Source of the DNA: Novosphingobium sp. SG751A
Lineage (GTDB): Bacteria; Pseudomonadota; Alphaproteobacteria; Sphingomonadales; Sphingomonadaceae
DNA: 64,000 nt
Direction of reading: 5' to 3'
NCBI RefSeq assembly: GCF_013149295.1
Contig: NZ_JABGCB010000003.1
Span: 244,631-308,630 of the forward strand
The translations under genes and the position numbers were made by a program. Of the stretch, positions 17,965 through 26,197 are shown piece after piece. Every line of letters starts with the position of its first letter. Within the stretch, counting starts at the first letter, position 1. The notes under the pieces are model-generated. The model saw only the letters and a program-made list of their open reading frames with translations. It made no database searches and was not told the DNA's origin.

Positions 17965-19107
17965 CTACGGATCGAGAGGGTCGAATGGGTCGACTTGCGC
18001 TGATTTAGCCGACGGACGGAACGTGAGCTCAGTATTGGACAGGCGCGAACCGACTTTCCCAGGCTGATACCCCAGTTCGGTTTGGTTACGCTGAAGGAAC
18101 TCGGCACTTTCGATGTATTGACTTTGTTCGAGCTGGGTGACGATGAGCACGTCCTTGTCCAACGGAGCTCCGATCGCCATGAGACGTCGGGTAACGTTGC
18201 GGAGGTTGGTTGTGGTGTGCCTTGCGTAAGGTTCGACGATAATGCTGTCAGGCGGCACCCCGAATCGTTCGATCAAAGCCTTGCGCATCTCCAAAGCTTC
18301 CACAAAGCGAGTTCCACGAGGGTGCACGTTCCCGCCGCTAACCACCAAAAAGGGCGCAAGACCTTGCGCAAAGCGCTCGGCCGCCATGCGGACATTTAGA
18401 ATGCTTCTCGCACTCAGCGGTGTCGTAAGATCGTCTGGCCCAATTCCGGGGACGAGAATGGAACTATAACGATAGCGTCGCCAATCGACATTTTTCGCTT
18501 TCTCGAGGGCTTGAGAGTTGAAGCGCTGGTCCAGCGGCTCATAGGCAGATGCCTCACCGCGATCATTAGCGTCCAGCAAGGCGAGAGCGAGGCCGATACT
18601 TGGATCTAGCCGCGTAGCCGGATCGGATTGAGCCGCAGCTCGAAGCCAGAGCGCGTAGGCCGCGTTGATTGGAAGACCAGTATTTTGGTTTCGATCGGGA
18701 GGGGGACCATCGATTTCAGGATATCGCGGTGTGGCACCGAGGCCGTACACCTCGAGAATATTGTTCAGCCCACGTAACTGTAGCTTGATCGCTTGGCCAT
18801 TCTGCCCCTCGGTCCCGGAGGGCATGGTAGCCTCCGGACCGGAAAGCGTGGTCACTTCTTCCACGGTCCAACGCATCGCCTCAATCACGCAACGGACCTG
18901 TTCTGCGCAATTTCGAACGCGCGCTTTCCGCGCGGCGAGCATGTCCTGAACCTTTGGATGGACATGCTCAGGACTGATTTCTTCTAGCGCTGGAAACAGG
19001 GCGGCGGCTGTTCGCTGCCAGTGAGTGTCAACAACCGGGGCTGAAAGCCCCGGTTGTCCAATGCTCATCAGAATGACTAGACCAGCAAGGTTGAGCGGCG
19101 ACTTCAC
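17965..19107 (-). CDS. YdcF/ElyC/SanA-like DUF218 protein, exported
   Basis: A 380-residue protein beginning at a GTG (19107) whose GTGA overlaps the stop of the TonB receptor gene, implying coupling. Residues 1-25 form a signal peptide (..LNLAGLVILMSIGQPGLSA). The C-terminal half is a DUF218 domain: S-S-I-L-V-P-G-I-G near residue 220, F-L-V-V-S-G-G-N-V-H-P near residue 265, and E-P-Y-A-R-H-T-T-T-N-L-R-N near residue 300, a conserved catalytic-like face in this family. The roughly 190 residues before the domain are unassigned. DUF218 proteins are linked to envelope polymer processing, but the reaction is unknown. Why it sits between a receptor and a phosphatase is unclear. Confidence 0.8.
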   Translation of the reverse strand: MKSPLNLAGLVILMSIGQPGLSAPVVDTHWQRTAAALFPALEEISPEHVHPKVQDMLAARKARVRNCAEQVRCVIEAMRWTVEEVTTLSGPEATMPSGTEGQNGQAIKLQLRGLNNILEVYGLGATPRYPEIDGPPPDRNQNTGLPINAAYALWLRAAAQSDPATRLDPSIGLALALLDANDRGEASAYEPLDQRFNSQALEKAKNVDWRRYRYSSILVPGIGPDDLTTPLSARSILNVRMAAERFAQGLAPFLVVSGGNVHPRGTRFVEALEMRKALIERFGVPPDSIIVEPYARHTTTNLRNVTRRLMAIGAPLDKDVLIVTQLEQSQYIESAEFLQRNQTELGYQPGKVGSRLSNTELTFRPSAKSAQVDPFDPLDP

Positions 19108-21620
19108 CACGACTTGCTCAAAACGAAGCGGAAATTCCGTCCAAATACGGGTCGGCCGAAAGTGGCGATGCGAGTGCCCTGTCCGGACAGCGTATCCGTG
19201 CGAGTATTGCCCTCGGTCAAACCGCGGGCGTTCGTGAGATTGTCGCCCACGACCTGGAACTGCCATGATTTGTAGGTCGCCGTGACGCCGGCGCTGTAGG
19301 AATGATACGCGGGCAACTCGGTGAACGACGTGAAATCGACGAAGCGCCGGCCGGTATACTCAAAGCGCCCGTACAATTCGAACTTCGCGTCGCCCGAACT
19401 GAAATTGAACGATGGTCTGATATTACCAAAGACCTTCGGTTCACGAATAACCTGATTGCCCTCGACCTGTGCTGCACTAAGCCCAGCAACGGTAGACTGG
19501 AGATTCGAGTAATAGGGATCCTGAACCGTCAAGGAGCCGCCGAGCGAGAACCAGGGGACGATGTTCAACGCCCCGTCCGCCTCGATGCCCTTGACGATGA
19601 CCTGGCTGATGAACGGAACGGTCGCCTGGGCGGCTCCAGTTGCCGGGTCAAATGGTACGAACGAAGAGTTGAGCGGGTTGAACTTCGTATAGAATCCCGT
19701 GACGTACAGATAGGAGCGGCCAAAAGCGGCCTTCAAACCAACCTCGTACTGATTGGCCTTGGTGGTGATGACCACCGGATTGATTGCGTAACCGATAGTG
19801 CCGGAGGGCGGAACCTCCAGGTGCGATGCGCGAACATAACCGCCGAAGTGACTGGTGAAGTCGTAGTTCGCACCAACGGTCCAGTTGGTTATACCTGTAT
19901 TGATCGTACGGTTCTGTTGGCCGCCATTGAAGCCCTGTACGGCATCATCTGCCAGCGTCGCCGTATCGCCGAGATTGTAGGCCTGCGACGTCAATGCATA
20001 GCCGTTCAAATGATACCGCTCATAGCGGATGCCGCCATCGATACGCAGGCCTCGCGTTAGCTCCCACGTGTCATTGGCGTAAAGTGCAAGAACCGAGTTG
20101 TCGCTGTTACCTTTGTTCAGGGTCGTCGTGTATTGCAGCACGCCCTTGTCGGTCACGTAACCGACGACGTTGCCGGCAGCATTATAGGCGACGAGATCGA
20201 GCAGTTGCGGCTGCCCTTTCACCTGCATCAGGTAATTTTGATAAGCTTGGAAATTGGATTCCGAGTAGAAGCTTCCGTATGCTCCGATTTTCAAGTCGTG
20301 CGAGCCAAGCCCAGTGTCGAACTTACGGGTGACGGAAAGGTCGCCTTGGGCGGAAGAGAAATTCGAAGCAACGTAGCGATACTGGCTTTGCATAACCAGG
20401 CCAGAGTCCGAATTCGGATCGTAAACTTGGGTGCCATTCGTCCCCGCTATTGCGTAGCCGAGGCGCGTGGCCGTCGGAAATTGCGCTGCGCGGGCGGCAG
20501 TAAGGGTGGCGTTGGCTGCGCCATCGACAGGATTGGACGTCGAATAGAGCGCATCGAACCTTAGCTTACCGCTGGTGTACCCCCCTTTCGCCGAGACGTG
20601 CCAGTCGTCGAAATCTCCCTCATATTGGAGTCCGACATTCCAGAATTCTGTATGACGACCGTCCGCGAGATCGCGGGCTAGGCTTTGTACGACCCCTGTC
20701 GAATCTCTGTATTTGATCTGCGCGTTACGCAGGGCGGGGGTGTTCGCGGTTCCGGTGAAAAAGGCGAGCCACGGATCCAGTGAGCGGGTTGGCTGCCGCG
20801 GATCCGCAACCGGAACCGGCAGATAGAAGACATTGTGGTCGTTCAGATAGTTGGCAGTGAATTTGATCGAACCGTTGTCAAAGTCGTGCTTGATGTTCGC
20901 TCTGATCTGACCGCCGCGATCATTGGGAAAACCATTGTCGCGATAGCCGCCGTTCTTCCGAAGAAAGCCGCCGATTGCGTAGTAGGTGTTCGCACCCAGG
21001 GGACCAGACTGCATGAGATCCAACCGGTAAAGGTCGGTCGTCCCATAGGTCAACTGCGCTTTGCCACGCGGGGTCTGGGAGCCCGAGACTGTGACGTTAT
21101 TGATGACGGCCGCTGCCTGGCTGGCGACAATCGGCGCCGGTCCACCGCGCACGACTTCGACGCGATCGGTCATCAGATCGTAGCGATTGAGGCTGTCCCC
21201 ACGGAAAAAATTGCCATTCACGTCGTGGAAGAGCGGCAATCCGTCTTGCTGAAAAATAGCGAGGCCGTCGTCGGTCGGGATCCCGCGAATGCGGGTGATA
21301 TTTTGCACCTCGCCGCCCGTTGACTCAACCTGGATGCCGGGCAATTTGCCGAGCAGATCGGCCATGCTCGCCGGAGCCAACTTCGTGATGTCGTTTTGAG
21401 AAAGAGCATTTGCCGCGTAGGAAACATCGAAGCGTCGCTGCTGACGCGCTGATCCAGTTACGATGATCTCATCACCGTTCTGATCTTGCGTAGACGTGCT
21501 CGACGTAGCCTCGCCGGCTTTAGGATCCTGCGCCTGCGGCGCGACTTGTGCGGAAGCAGGTTGAAGTTCGGCGCAAAGCGCAAAAAGCGCGCAGCCGCAA
21601 AAAAGGGTTTTCTTTAACAT
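19104..21620 (-). CDS. TonB-dependent outer-membrane receptor of the polyol operon
   Basis: An 838-residue TonB-dependent receptor. Signal peptide (MLKKTLFCGCALFALCAELQPASA), linker with E-I-I-V-T-G-S-A-R-Q near residue 51 (TonB box/plug start), plug motifs L-P-G-I-Q-V-E-S and R-I-R-G-I-P-T-D-D-G, R-V-E-V-V-R-G-G at the plug end, then a beta-barrel ending in F-R-F-V-L-S-K-S-W. The ATG has a strong SD (GGGGAGGA, spacing 7). It is the promoter-proximal gene of the leftward polyol operon and is divergent from the ROK regulator. Substrate probably a sugar, polyol or glycoconjugate, inferred from context only. Confidence 0.92.
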   Translation of the reverse strand: MLKKTLFCGCALFALCAELQPASAQVAPQAQDPKAGEATSSTSTQDQNGDEIIVTGSARQQRRFDVSYAANALSQNDITKLAPASMADLLGKLPGIQVESTGGEVQNITRIRGIPTDDGLAIFQQDGLPLFHDVNGNFFRGDSLNRYDLMTDRVEVVRGGPAPIVASQAAAVINNVTVSGSQTPRGKAQLTYGTTDLYRLDLMQSGPLGANTYYAIGGFLRKNGGYRDNGFPNDRGGQIRANIKHDFDNGSIKFTANYLNDHNVFYLPVPVADPRQPTRSLDPWLAFFTGTANTPALRNAQIKYRDSTGVVQSLARDLADGRHTEFWNVGLQYEGDFDDWHVSAKGGYTSGKLRFDALYSTSNPVDGAANATLTAARAAQFPTATRLGYAIAGTNGTQVYDPNSDSGLVMQSQYRYVASNFSSAQGDLSVTRKFDTGLGSHDLKIGAYGSFYSESNFQAYQNYLMQVKGQPQLLDLVAYNAAGNVVGYVTDKGVLQYTTTLNKGNSDNSVLALYANDTWELTRGLRIDGGIRYERYHLNGYALTSQAYNLGDTATLADDAVQGFNGGQQNRTINTGITNWTVGANYDFTSHFGGYVRASHLEVPPSGTIGYAINPVVITTKANQYEVGLKAAFGRSYLYVTGFYTKFNPLNSSFVPFDPATGAAQATVPFISQVIVKGIEADGALNIVPWFSLGGSLTVQDPYYSNLQSTVAGLSAAQVEGNQVIREPKVFGNIRPSFNFSSGDAKFELYGRFEYTGRRFVDFTSFTELPAYHSYSAGVTATYKSWQFQVVGDNLTNARGLTEGNTRTDTLSGQGTRIATFGRPVFGRNFRFVLSKSW

Positions 21621-21668
21621 GTTTATTCCTCCCCGGGTTCGAGACCCGACGGCATATGGCCATCTTTT

Positions 21669-21697
21669 TTGACATATTTAATTATTACTTGTAAAAT
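21669..21697 (+). promoter_or_regulatory. Near-consensus sigma-70-type promoter for the ROK regulator
   Basis: TTGACA (21669-21674), a 17-base spacer and TAAAAT (21692-21697) match the sigma-70 consensus in 11 of 12 positions with ideal spacing, unusual for this GC-rich genome. Transcription would start near 21704, only a few bases before the ATG at 21708, so the regulator mRNA may be leaderless or start at the ATG at 21723. It excludes the longer TTG start at 21669. Confidence 0.65.
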
Positions 21698-21707
21698 AAA
21701 TCAGAAA

Positions 21708-22859
21708 ATGTCACTAGCAGGTATGCGGAATCTCCCTCTCAACCTGTTCGACGAAGAGAAACGATTGATCTGGCGATTGAGGACGCACGGCCCTCAGTCG
21801 CGCTCCGATCTCGCCATGGCATTGCAAGTCAGCAACGCAGCGATAACCAAGCTTTCTCGCAGCCTCATGTCACTCAGCTTGATACAGGAATTAGACCCTG
21901 AAGAAGCGCGTGGACGCGGACGCCCAACGGTTCCCCTGACCGTCGCGCCAACTGGAGGTTACTCTCTCGGCGTCACTATGCACACAGGCACCATAGAACT
22001 GGCGTTAGTCAATTATGCGGGCGGAACCATCTGCCATACGGTCGAACGTGTCGAATCGATCAATCCCCATGACTTCGCACGCTTCATCGAGAGGAGGTTG
22101 CACGAGCTCGCAGTTGATCACCGTCTACTTGGATCTCGCCTACTAGGTGTCGGCATGAGTGTTCCAGGGCCAGCCCTGTCAAAAGATGGGAACCGGTGGA
22201 ACGTAGTCGATACGTTACCCGGATGGAGGAACGTGCCGCTCAAAGACATTATGACTGAGGGCCTAAATCTTCCGGTCTGGTTAGAGAATGACGCCACCGC
22301 CTCGGCGCTCGCCGAATATTACCTTGGCGGTTTGATTGAGTGCTGCTCGAGTGCCGTGCTCATCTTGTTGGGGCACGGCGTTGGGGCGGGTGTCATATCG
22401 GATCGCCGTTTGCTTCGCGGGGAAGTTGGCGGGGCTGGCGAGATCGGCATGTTGTATCCGAAGGGACCGGCGGGGAGACCGACCACGGTCGATTTGATTG
22501 CTACACTTCAAGCTGCAGGGTGTAGCGTTTCGTCTTTAGCCGATTTCGAAGGCAGCATTGCGGGTTTTGAGAGTGTCATTGAGTGCTGGTTGGACCGCGC
22601 CGCTGCCCAACTAGCGGTCGCTGTTAACTCCGCGATCGCATGGTTTGATCCAGGAGCGATCCGGCTTGCGAGCCCTTTGCCAAGTTTCATCATGCAAAAG
22701 CTTGCTGACCGCCTCAATGCCGGCCCCATCGTTTTAGGTGATCATCACGATGATCGAGAGATCGCGATCCCTCCTATAGATGTTTCGATGCTTGGCGGAG
22801 CATCGTCTGCGCTCGGTGCCGCACTACTGCCAATCCACGCATCGATTTTGCGAAATTAG
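21708..22859 (+). CDS. ROK-family transcriptional regulator (NagC/XylR-like)
   Basis: A 383-residue repressor-type protein. Residues 10-75 form a winged helix (L-I-W-R-L-R-T-H-G-P-Q-S-R-S-D-L-A), followed by R-G-R-G-R-P and a ROK domain with G-V-G-M-S-V-P-G-P near residue 150, W-L-E-N-D-A-T-A-S-A-L-A-E near residue 190 and G-H-G-V-G-A-G-V-I near residue 222. The zinc-binding C-x-C-G-x2-G-C-x-E found after E-I-G in most ROK repressors is absent; the sequence there is E-I-G-M-L-Y-P-K-G-P. It is divergent from the polyol operon and 2 bases before a transporter gene, so it probably senses a sugar or polyol and controls both directions. Confidence 0.87.
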   Translation: MSLAGMRNLPLNLFDEEKRLIWRLRTHGPQSRSDLAMALQVSNAAITKLSRSLMSLSLIQELDPEEARGRGRPTVPLTVAPTGGYSLGVTMHTGTIELALVNYAGGTICHTVERVESINPHDFARFIERRLHELAVDHRLLGSRLLGVGMSVPGPALSKDGNRWNVVDTLPGWRNVPLKDIMTEGLNLPVWLENDATASALAEYYLGGLIECCSSAVLILLGHGVGAGVISDRRLLRGEVGGAGEIGMLYPKGPAGRPTTVDLIATLQAAGCSVSSLADFEGSIAGFESVIECWLDRAAAQLAVAVNSAIAWFDPGAIRLASPLPSFIMQKLADRLNAGPIVLGDHHDDREIAIPPIDVSMLGGASSALGAALLPIHASILRN

Positions 22860-22861
22860 AT

Positions 22862-24259
22862 ATGAAGCAGCATTCAGAGCAGTCCAATGCAGCTCCCCAT
22901 CAAAATGCCCTCGCGTGGAAACTGCGCTCCGATCTTCCGCTTATTGGCTACTCATCTGGAAATTTCGGCAAGAACCTAGTTCTTTCAACATTTGACGTGA
23001 CGTTCGTTTTTGTGTTGACAGACTTGCTGAGGATCCCCCCAAGAGAGGTCGGAATTCTGATGCTCATCGTAGTGTTAGGAGATCTCGTTTTCGATTTTGT
23101 CGCAGGTTACTTGGCGGCGTGGGCTGGCGCCCGAGGGTTTGGATATCGTGGTATGATCGCCTTGGGCGCTCTGCCTTGCGCTGCCACATTCACAGCACTG
23201 TATAGCTTGCCAGCGTTAGGGCTGCGCTCCTTTGCAGTCATAGCAATGACGCTGCTGGCTTTTCGCGCGACTTACGCGATAATAGACGTTCCCCATAATG
23301 TCCTTATTGCGAGGGTAGCTAGCGATAGTCGCGCGCGTGGCAGAGCATCGGGTTATCGGCTATTGTTCAGCACATTGGCTAGTTTGTCGATCGCGGCGTT
23401 CATGATTCCGGCCGTGGTCAATGTTGCGCATACTGCCAGTTTCTCGCACCTCGCAGCCTTAGCTGCATCTGCAGGATCATCATTCTGTCTTGCGCTCTGG
23501 GTAGCAGCATGGTCTTCAAGCACCGGATACAGTGTGCCAAAACAATCAATCGTTTCGGCTGCTTTAATGCCGAAGCTAGACGGGCTCATGCTAGGGATGT
23601 TCGCCATCGCACTCACAACTGGGTTCGCCATGCCCATGTTTAGCCGGACACTGATCTATTTCTCGACCTACGTATTAGAGGTTCCAGGCGTATCTAGCCG
23701 CCTGCTCCTTGCTTTAACGGTTGGGCAACTTCCTGGAGTCATATTATGGACTTATTTAATTCGGCATGCTGAAAAAACTCAACTTCTTGCGATCAGTTAC
23801 ATTGTGGCCTCTATTGGGCTACTGATCTTCGCCGTCTCTGGCTCGAACGCACTGCTGCTCACCGGTACAGCGGTAGTAATAGGTGTGGGGCTAGCGGGAG
23901 TGTTCATGCTGCCATGGGGAATTCTCGCCGACATTGTTGATGTGGCAGAGTTCCGGCATCGCGAACGACGGGAGACAGCGACTTTTGCCAGTATGCTGGT
24001 AATTCTCAAAGCGGGGGCGGCCGCTGGTAGCGGAGTTATAGCTTTTGTGCTCGGCTCCTTGGGCTATCGCGTTGGAATAGAGCAAAGCGCGCAGGCTCAA
24101 ATCGGGATTCAAAGTCTAGCGATCGGGATCCCGTTAGTCGGTGCCTTTGGTGCACTGCTAGTGCTTCGTCACCTGGCCATCGGGCATGATCGCCATGCAC
24201 GCATAATACGCGTCCTCAATTATCGACGAAGCCGGCACAAGCCCCGCTTCTCCTTTTAA
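22862..24259 (+). CDS. GPH-family (MelB-like) sugar:cation symporter
   Basis: A 465-residue transporter with about 12 TM segments. The MelB-type features are the N-terminal G-Y-S-S-G-N-F-G-K-N, the loop V-L-G-D-L-V-F-D-F-V-A-G-Y in TM2, the segment Y-A-I-I-D-V-P-H-N near residue 145 (equivalent to the P-Y-x-A-L region) and G-V-F-M-L-P-W-G-I-L-A-D-I-V-D near residue 350. GPH members move glycosides, pentoses and hexuronides with Na+ or H+. It starts 2 bases after the ROK gene, so the two are co-transcribed. Base composition is visibly more AT-rich than the element that follows. Substrate not determinable. Confidence 0.88.
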   Translation: MKQHSEQSNAAPHQNALAWKLRSDLPLIGYSSGNFGKNLVLSTFDVTFVFVLTDLLRIPPREVGILMLIVVLGDLVFDFVAGYLAAWAGARGFGYRGMIALGALPCAATFTALYSLPALGLRSFAVIAMTLLAFRATYAIIDVPHNVLIARVASDSRARGRASGYRLLFSTLASLSIAAFMIPAVVNVAHTASFSHLAALAASAGSSFCLALWVAAWSSSTGYSVPKQSIVSAALMPKLDGLMLGMFAIALTTGFAMPMFSRTLIYFSTYVLEVPGVSSRLLLALTVGQLPGVILWTYLIRHAEKTQLLAISYIVASIGLLIFAVSGSNALLLTGTAVVIGVGLAGVFMLPWGILADIVDVAEFRHRERRETATFASMLVILKAGAAAGSGVIAFVLGSLGYRVGIEQSAQAQIGIQSLAIGIPLVGAFGALLVLRHLAIGHDRHARIIRVLNYRRSRHKPRFSF

Positions 24260-24456
24260 GCTATTCTGCCAGCAGCAGTGCTGCGCAGCGTTTCACTGCT
24301 GTGCCAGAAGATGCTTTTGCTGAAATTCGCCGAAGCATAGGCTCTTCTCAGCGACTGGAACGCGTTACTTTCGAACTTTGTATTCTCCAGATTGCCCTCC
24401 CGCAGACACAGCGCACGGGCAGCCGATTCAATGGCTTTCTCGATGTTCGACATCAT
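24256..24456 (-). CDS. Small element-type protein with altered C-terminus
   Basis: A 66-residue frame with a strong SD (GGGAGG, spacing about 6) before ATG-ATG. The first 30 residues (M-S-N-I-E-K-A-I-E-S-A-A-R-A-L-C, then E-N-T-K-F-E) look like a short, otherwise uncharacterised protein I recall from alphaproteobacterial mobile elements. After K-F-E the sequence no longer fits that family, and the frame ends by sharing TTAA with the stop of the convergent transporter. I read it as a 3'-truncated gene marking the left end or a deletion scar of the element. Function unknown; the stretch 24457-24555 has nothing recognisable. Confidence 0.5.
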   Translation of the reverse strand: MMSNIEKAIESAARALCLREGNLENTKFESNAFQSLRRAYASANFSKSIFWHSSETLRSTAAGRIA

Positions 24457-24555
24457 CAGGCCTCCCTCAAATCGGCCAGCCGTTGCGACGAGAGAGCATA
24501 GTTCAAAGCGGCCCTGAGAACACCCATTCCCAGAGAGGGGATCGGTCGCCGCGCG

Positions 24556-25227
24556 TCATGGTGCGGCGCTGATTGCGTCGCGGCCATCAGGACCGGACAG
24601 CGGGAAGAGCGCATTGCGCGGTCGCACTTCGGCATTCCCGCGCGAAGCGATAGGCGTGGCCGGCGGTACAGCCGCCGCTTCGAACCTCGACCCCATCATG
24701 AATAGGCGCGCTTCCTGCCAGCGAAGTGCAGGCGCAGTCATCGGCCGAGCTGCTGCGTTTCCGCCCAGACGCGCGGTGTAGGCGATCGTTTCGGCTGGTA
24801 GCGCCGCGCCGCCCTGCACATAGCGCTGATAGCGCCCCGGTCCCGCATTGTACGCCGAAAAGGCGCCCGGCCACCCGTAGCGCGCGGCCAGTTCGGAAAA
24901 ATACATCGCCCCGCCAATCATGTTCATCCGCGCATCAAACGGGTCGGCACCCAGATGGTAGCGCGCGGTCAGATAGGACCATGTCACCGGCATGATCTGC
25001 ATGCAGCCCATCGCTCCCTTGGCCGAGACGATCCGCGAATTTCCGCCCGACTCCGCGAGCATGACGCGCATCACAACATCCTGGAGAAGCCCCGCGCGCC
25101 GTGCCGCTTCGGGAACGTGCGTGGCGCAGCTCTTGGAGCCGATCAGCTCGGAGGCGTCGCCAGGCGAAGGCGAAGCCGAGACGGCGGTCGCAATGACACT
25201 GCATATACTGGTCCAACGCACTGTCAT
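24556..25227 (-). CDS. Lytic transglycosylase (VirB1-like, conjugation-associated)
   Basis: A 223-residue exported protein. A signal peptide (MTVRWTSICSVIATAVSASPSPG) is followed by an SLT domain: catalytic Glu in M-L-A-E-S-G-G-N near residue 58, G-A-M-G-C-M-Q-I-M-P near residue 72, and A-Y-N-A-G-P-G-R-Y near residue 124. It cuts peptidoglycan to open a path for a secretion/conjugation channel. The ATG overlaps the TGA of the TraF-like peptidase gene (ATGA), so the start is taken there rather than four codons earlier. Adjacent to a TraF-like peptidase, the typical pairing in conjugative elements. Confidence 0.85.
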   Translation of the reverse strand: MTVRWTSICSVIATAVSASPSPGDASELIGSKSCATHVPEAARRAGLLQDVVMRVMLAESGGNSRIVSAKGAMGCMQIMPVTWSYLTARYHLGADPFDARMNMIGGAMYFSELAARYGWPGAFSAYNAGPGRYQRYVQGGAALPAETIAYTARLGGNAAARPMTAPALRWQEARLFMMGSRFEAAAVPPATPIASRGNAEVRPRNALFPLSGPDGRDAISAAP

Positions 25228-25793
25228 AACCAGGTCCACAGCGGGACTGCGCGACCGATCACTTGGGCGCGATCAATCGGGCCGAAATAGCGGCTGTCAA
25301 ACGAGGCGCGCAGAGCGGGCGCTATCAGCAGGAGCTGATTGCAGGCCAGGCGCTGGCACCCCGACCAACGCGGCAGCGGGCGGCCGAAGCGATCGCGTGG
25401 TAGCGCGGTCGCAACGGCGCGCCCGTTGAGCGTGACATGCATATTCGTGCGGCAGACAGTCGCGCCAGCGAGCGCCGCGACTGGCTTCACCAGCAGCGCA
25501 TTGGCCTCGACATAGTGGCGCTCCGCCATGACGCGCGTGAGCGCGGGCGACGGACGCACTGCGACCAGATCGCCCACCCGCGGGACGGCGTTGGGCTCGA
25601 TCCGATAGAGGCCAAGCGGCACGCTCGCCGAGGCGTTCCAGACGAGGCGCAGTTGCGGGTGATGCAAGGCCGGGAGGAGAAGCGCGGTGAGCGCCGTTCC
25701 CGTCCGGGCAAGCACGCCAACGCGAAGCGGATGGCGGTGCAAACCGGCCGTCACAGGACCACCTTCGGCAGGCTGGTCGAATGCGCCAGTCAT
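25224..25793 (-). CDS. TraF-type S26 signal peptidase
   Basis: A 189-residue protein with an N-terminal membrane segment and the S26 peptidase core: N-A-S-A-S-V-P-L-G-L-Y-R near residue 53, where the catalytic Ser precedes P-x-G-L-Y, and V-K-P-V-A-A-L near residue 102 carrying the catalytic Lys. TraF of conjugative plasmids matures pilin by cyclisation. The start ATG at 25793 overlaps the stop of the upstream regulator gene (TAATG), and its own stop overlaps the transglycosylase start, so three genes are translationally chained. Confidence 0.85.
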   Translation of the reverse strand: MTGAFDQPAEGGPVTAGLHRHPLRVGVLARTGTALTALLLPALHHPQLRLVWNASASVPLGLYRIEPNAVPRVGDLVAVRPSPALTRVMAERHYVEANALLVKPVAALAGATVCRTNMHVTLNGRAVATALPRDRFGRPLPRWSGCQRLACNQLLLIAPALRASFDSRYFGPIDRAQVIGRAVPLWTWL

Positions 25794-26056
25794 TATCGTT
25801 GCTCCGCCCGCTCGCCCGGTCGGCGCACAGCCGGCAGGACGGACCCGTTGTTGGGATCGGAGGTGGATGCACAGGCGCCGCGATCGCACCAGGCGCGCAA
25901 TTCCTCGATCGTATAGACGACGCGCCCGCCTATTTTCCGGTAAGCGGGCCCGGTGCCATAGGTGCGGTGTTTCTCAAGCGTTCGCGCTGAGAGGCCGACA
26001 TAATGGGCGGCCTCTTTGGTACGTAGATAACGCGTATCCTTGATGATATCGGGCAT
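25793..26056 (-). CDS. AlpA/MerR-like helix-turn-helix DNA-binding protein
   Basis: An 87-residue protein. Residues 8-58 (Y-L-R-T-K-E-A-A-H-Y-V-G-L-S-A-R-T-L-E-K-H-R, P-A-Y-R-K-I-G-G-R-V-V-Y-T-I-E-E-L-R-A-W) form the winged helix of the excisionase/AlpA type common at the head of element transfer operons. The ATG at 26056 has a GGAG SD at spacing 8. A 17-bp inverted repeat lies just upstream. It probably regulates the transfer genes that follow. Confidence 0.85.
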   Translation of the reverse strand: MPDIIKDTRYLRTKEAAHYVGLSARTLEKHRTYGTGPAYRKIGGRVVYTIEELRAWCDRGACASTSDPNNGSVLPAVRRPGERAEQR

Positions 26057-26072
26057 GGTGAACTCCGTGAAT

Positions 26073-26116
26073 GTCGGACCCGCGAGGCGATGCGGGCAGC
26101 GCCTCGCGGGTCCGAC
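26073..26116. repeat. 17-bp perfect inverted repeat in the leader of the AlpA-like gene
   Basis: GTCGGACCCGCGAGGCG at 26073-26089 is perfectly complementary to 26100-26116 with a 10-base loop. On the minus strand the hairpin ends about 7 bases before the SD of the AlpA-like gene. There is no T-run, so it looks more like a translational/attenuation hairpin or a protein-binding palindrome than a terminator. Confidence 0.75.
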
Positions 26117-26197
26117 GATCATCTGCGTCGAACGGCGTCCACGGGTGGCCGGAAAGTGGGGGCCCGCGATCCGACCGCATCGGAGTGACGATTATGT

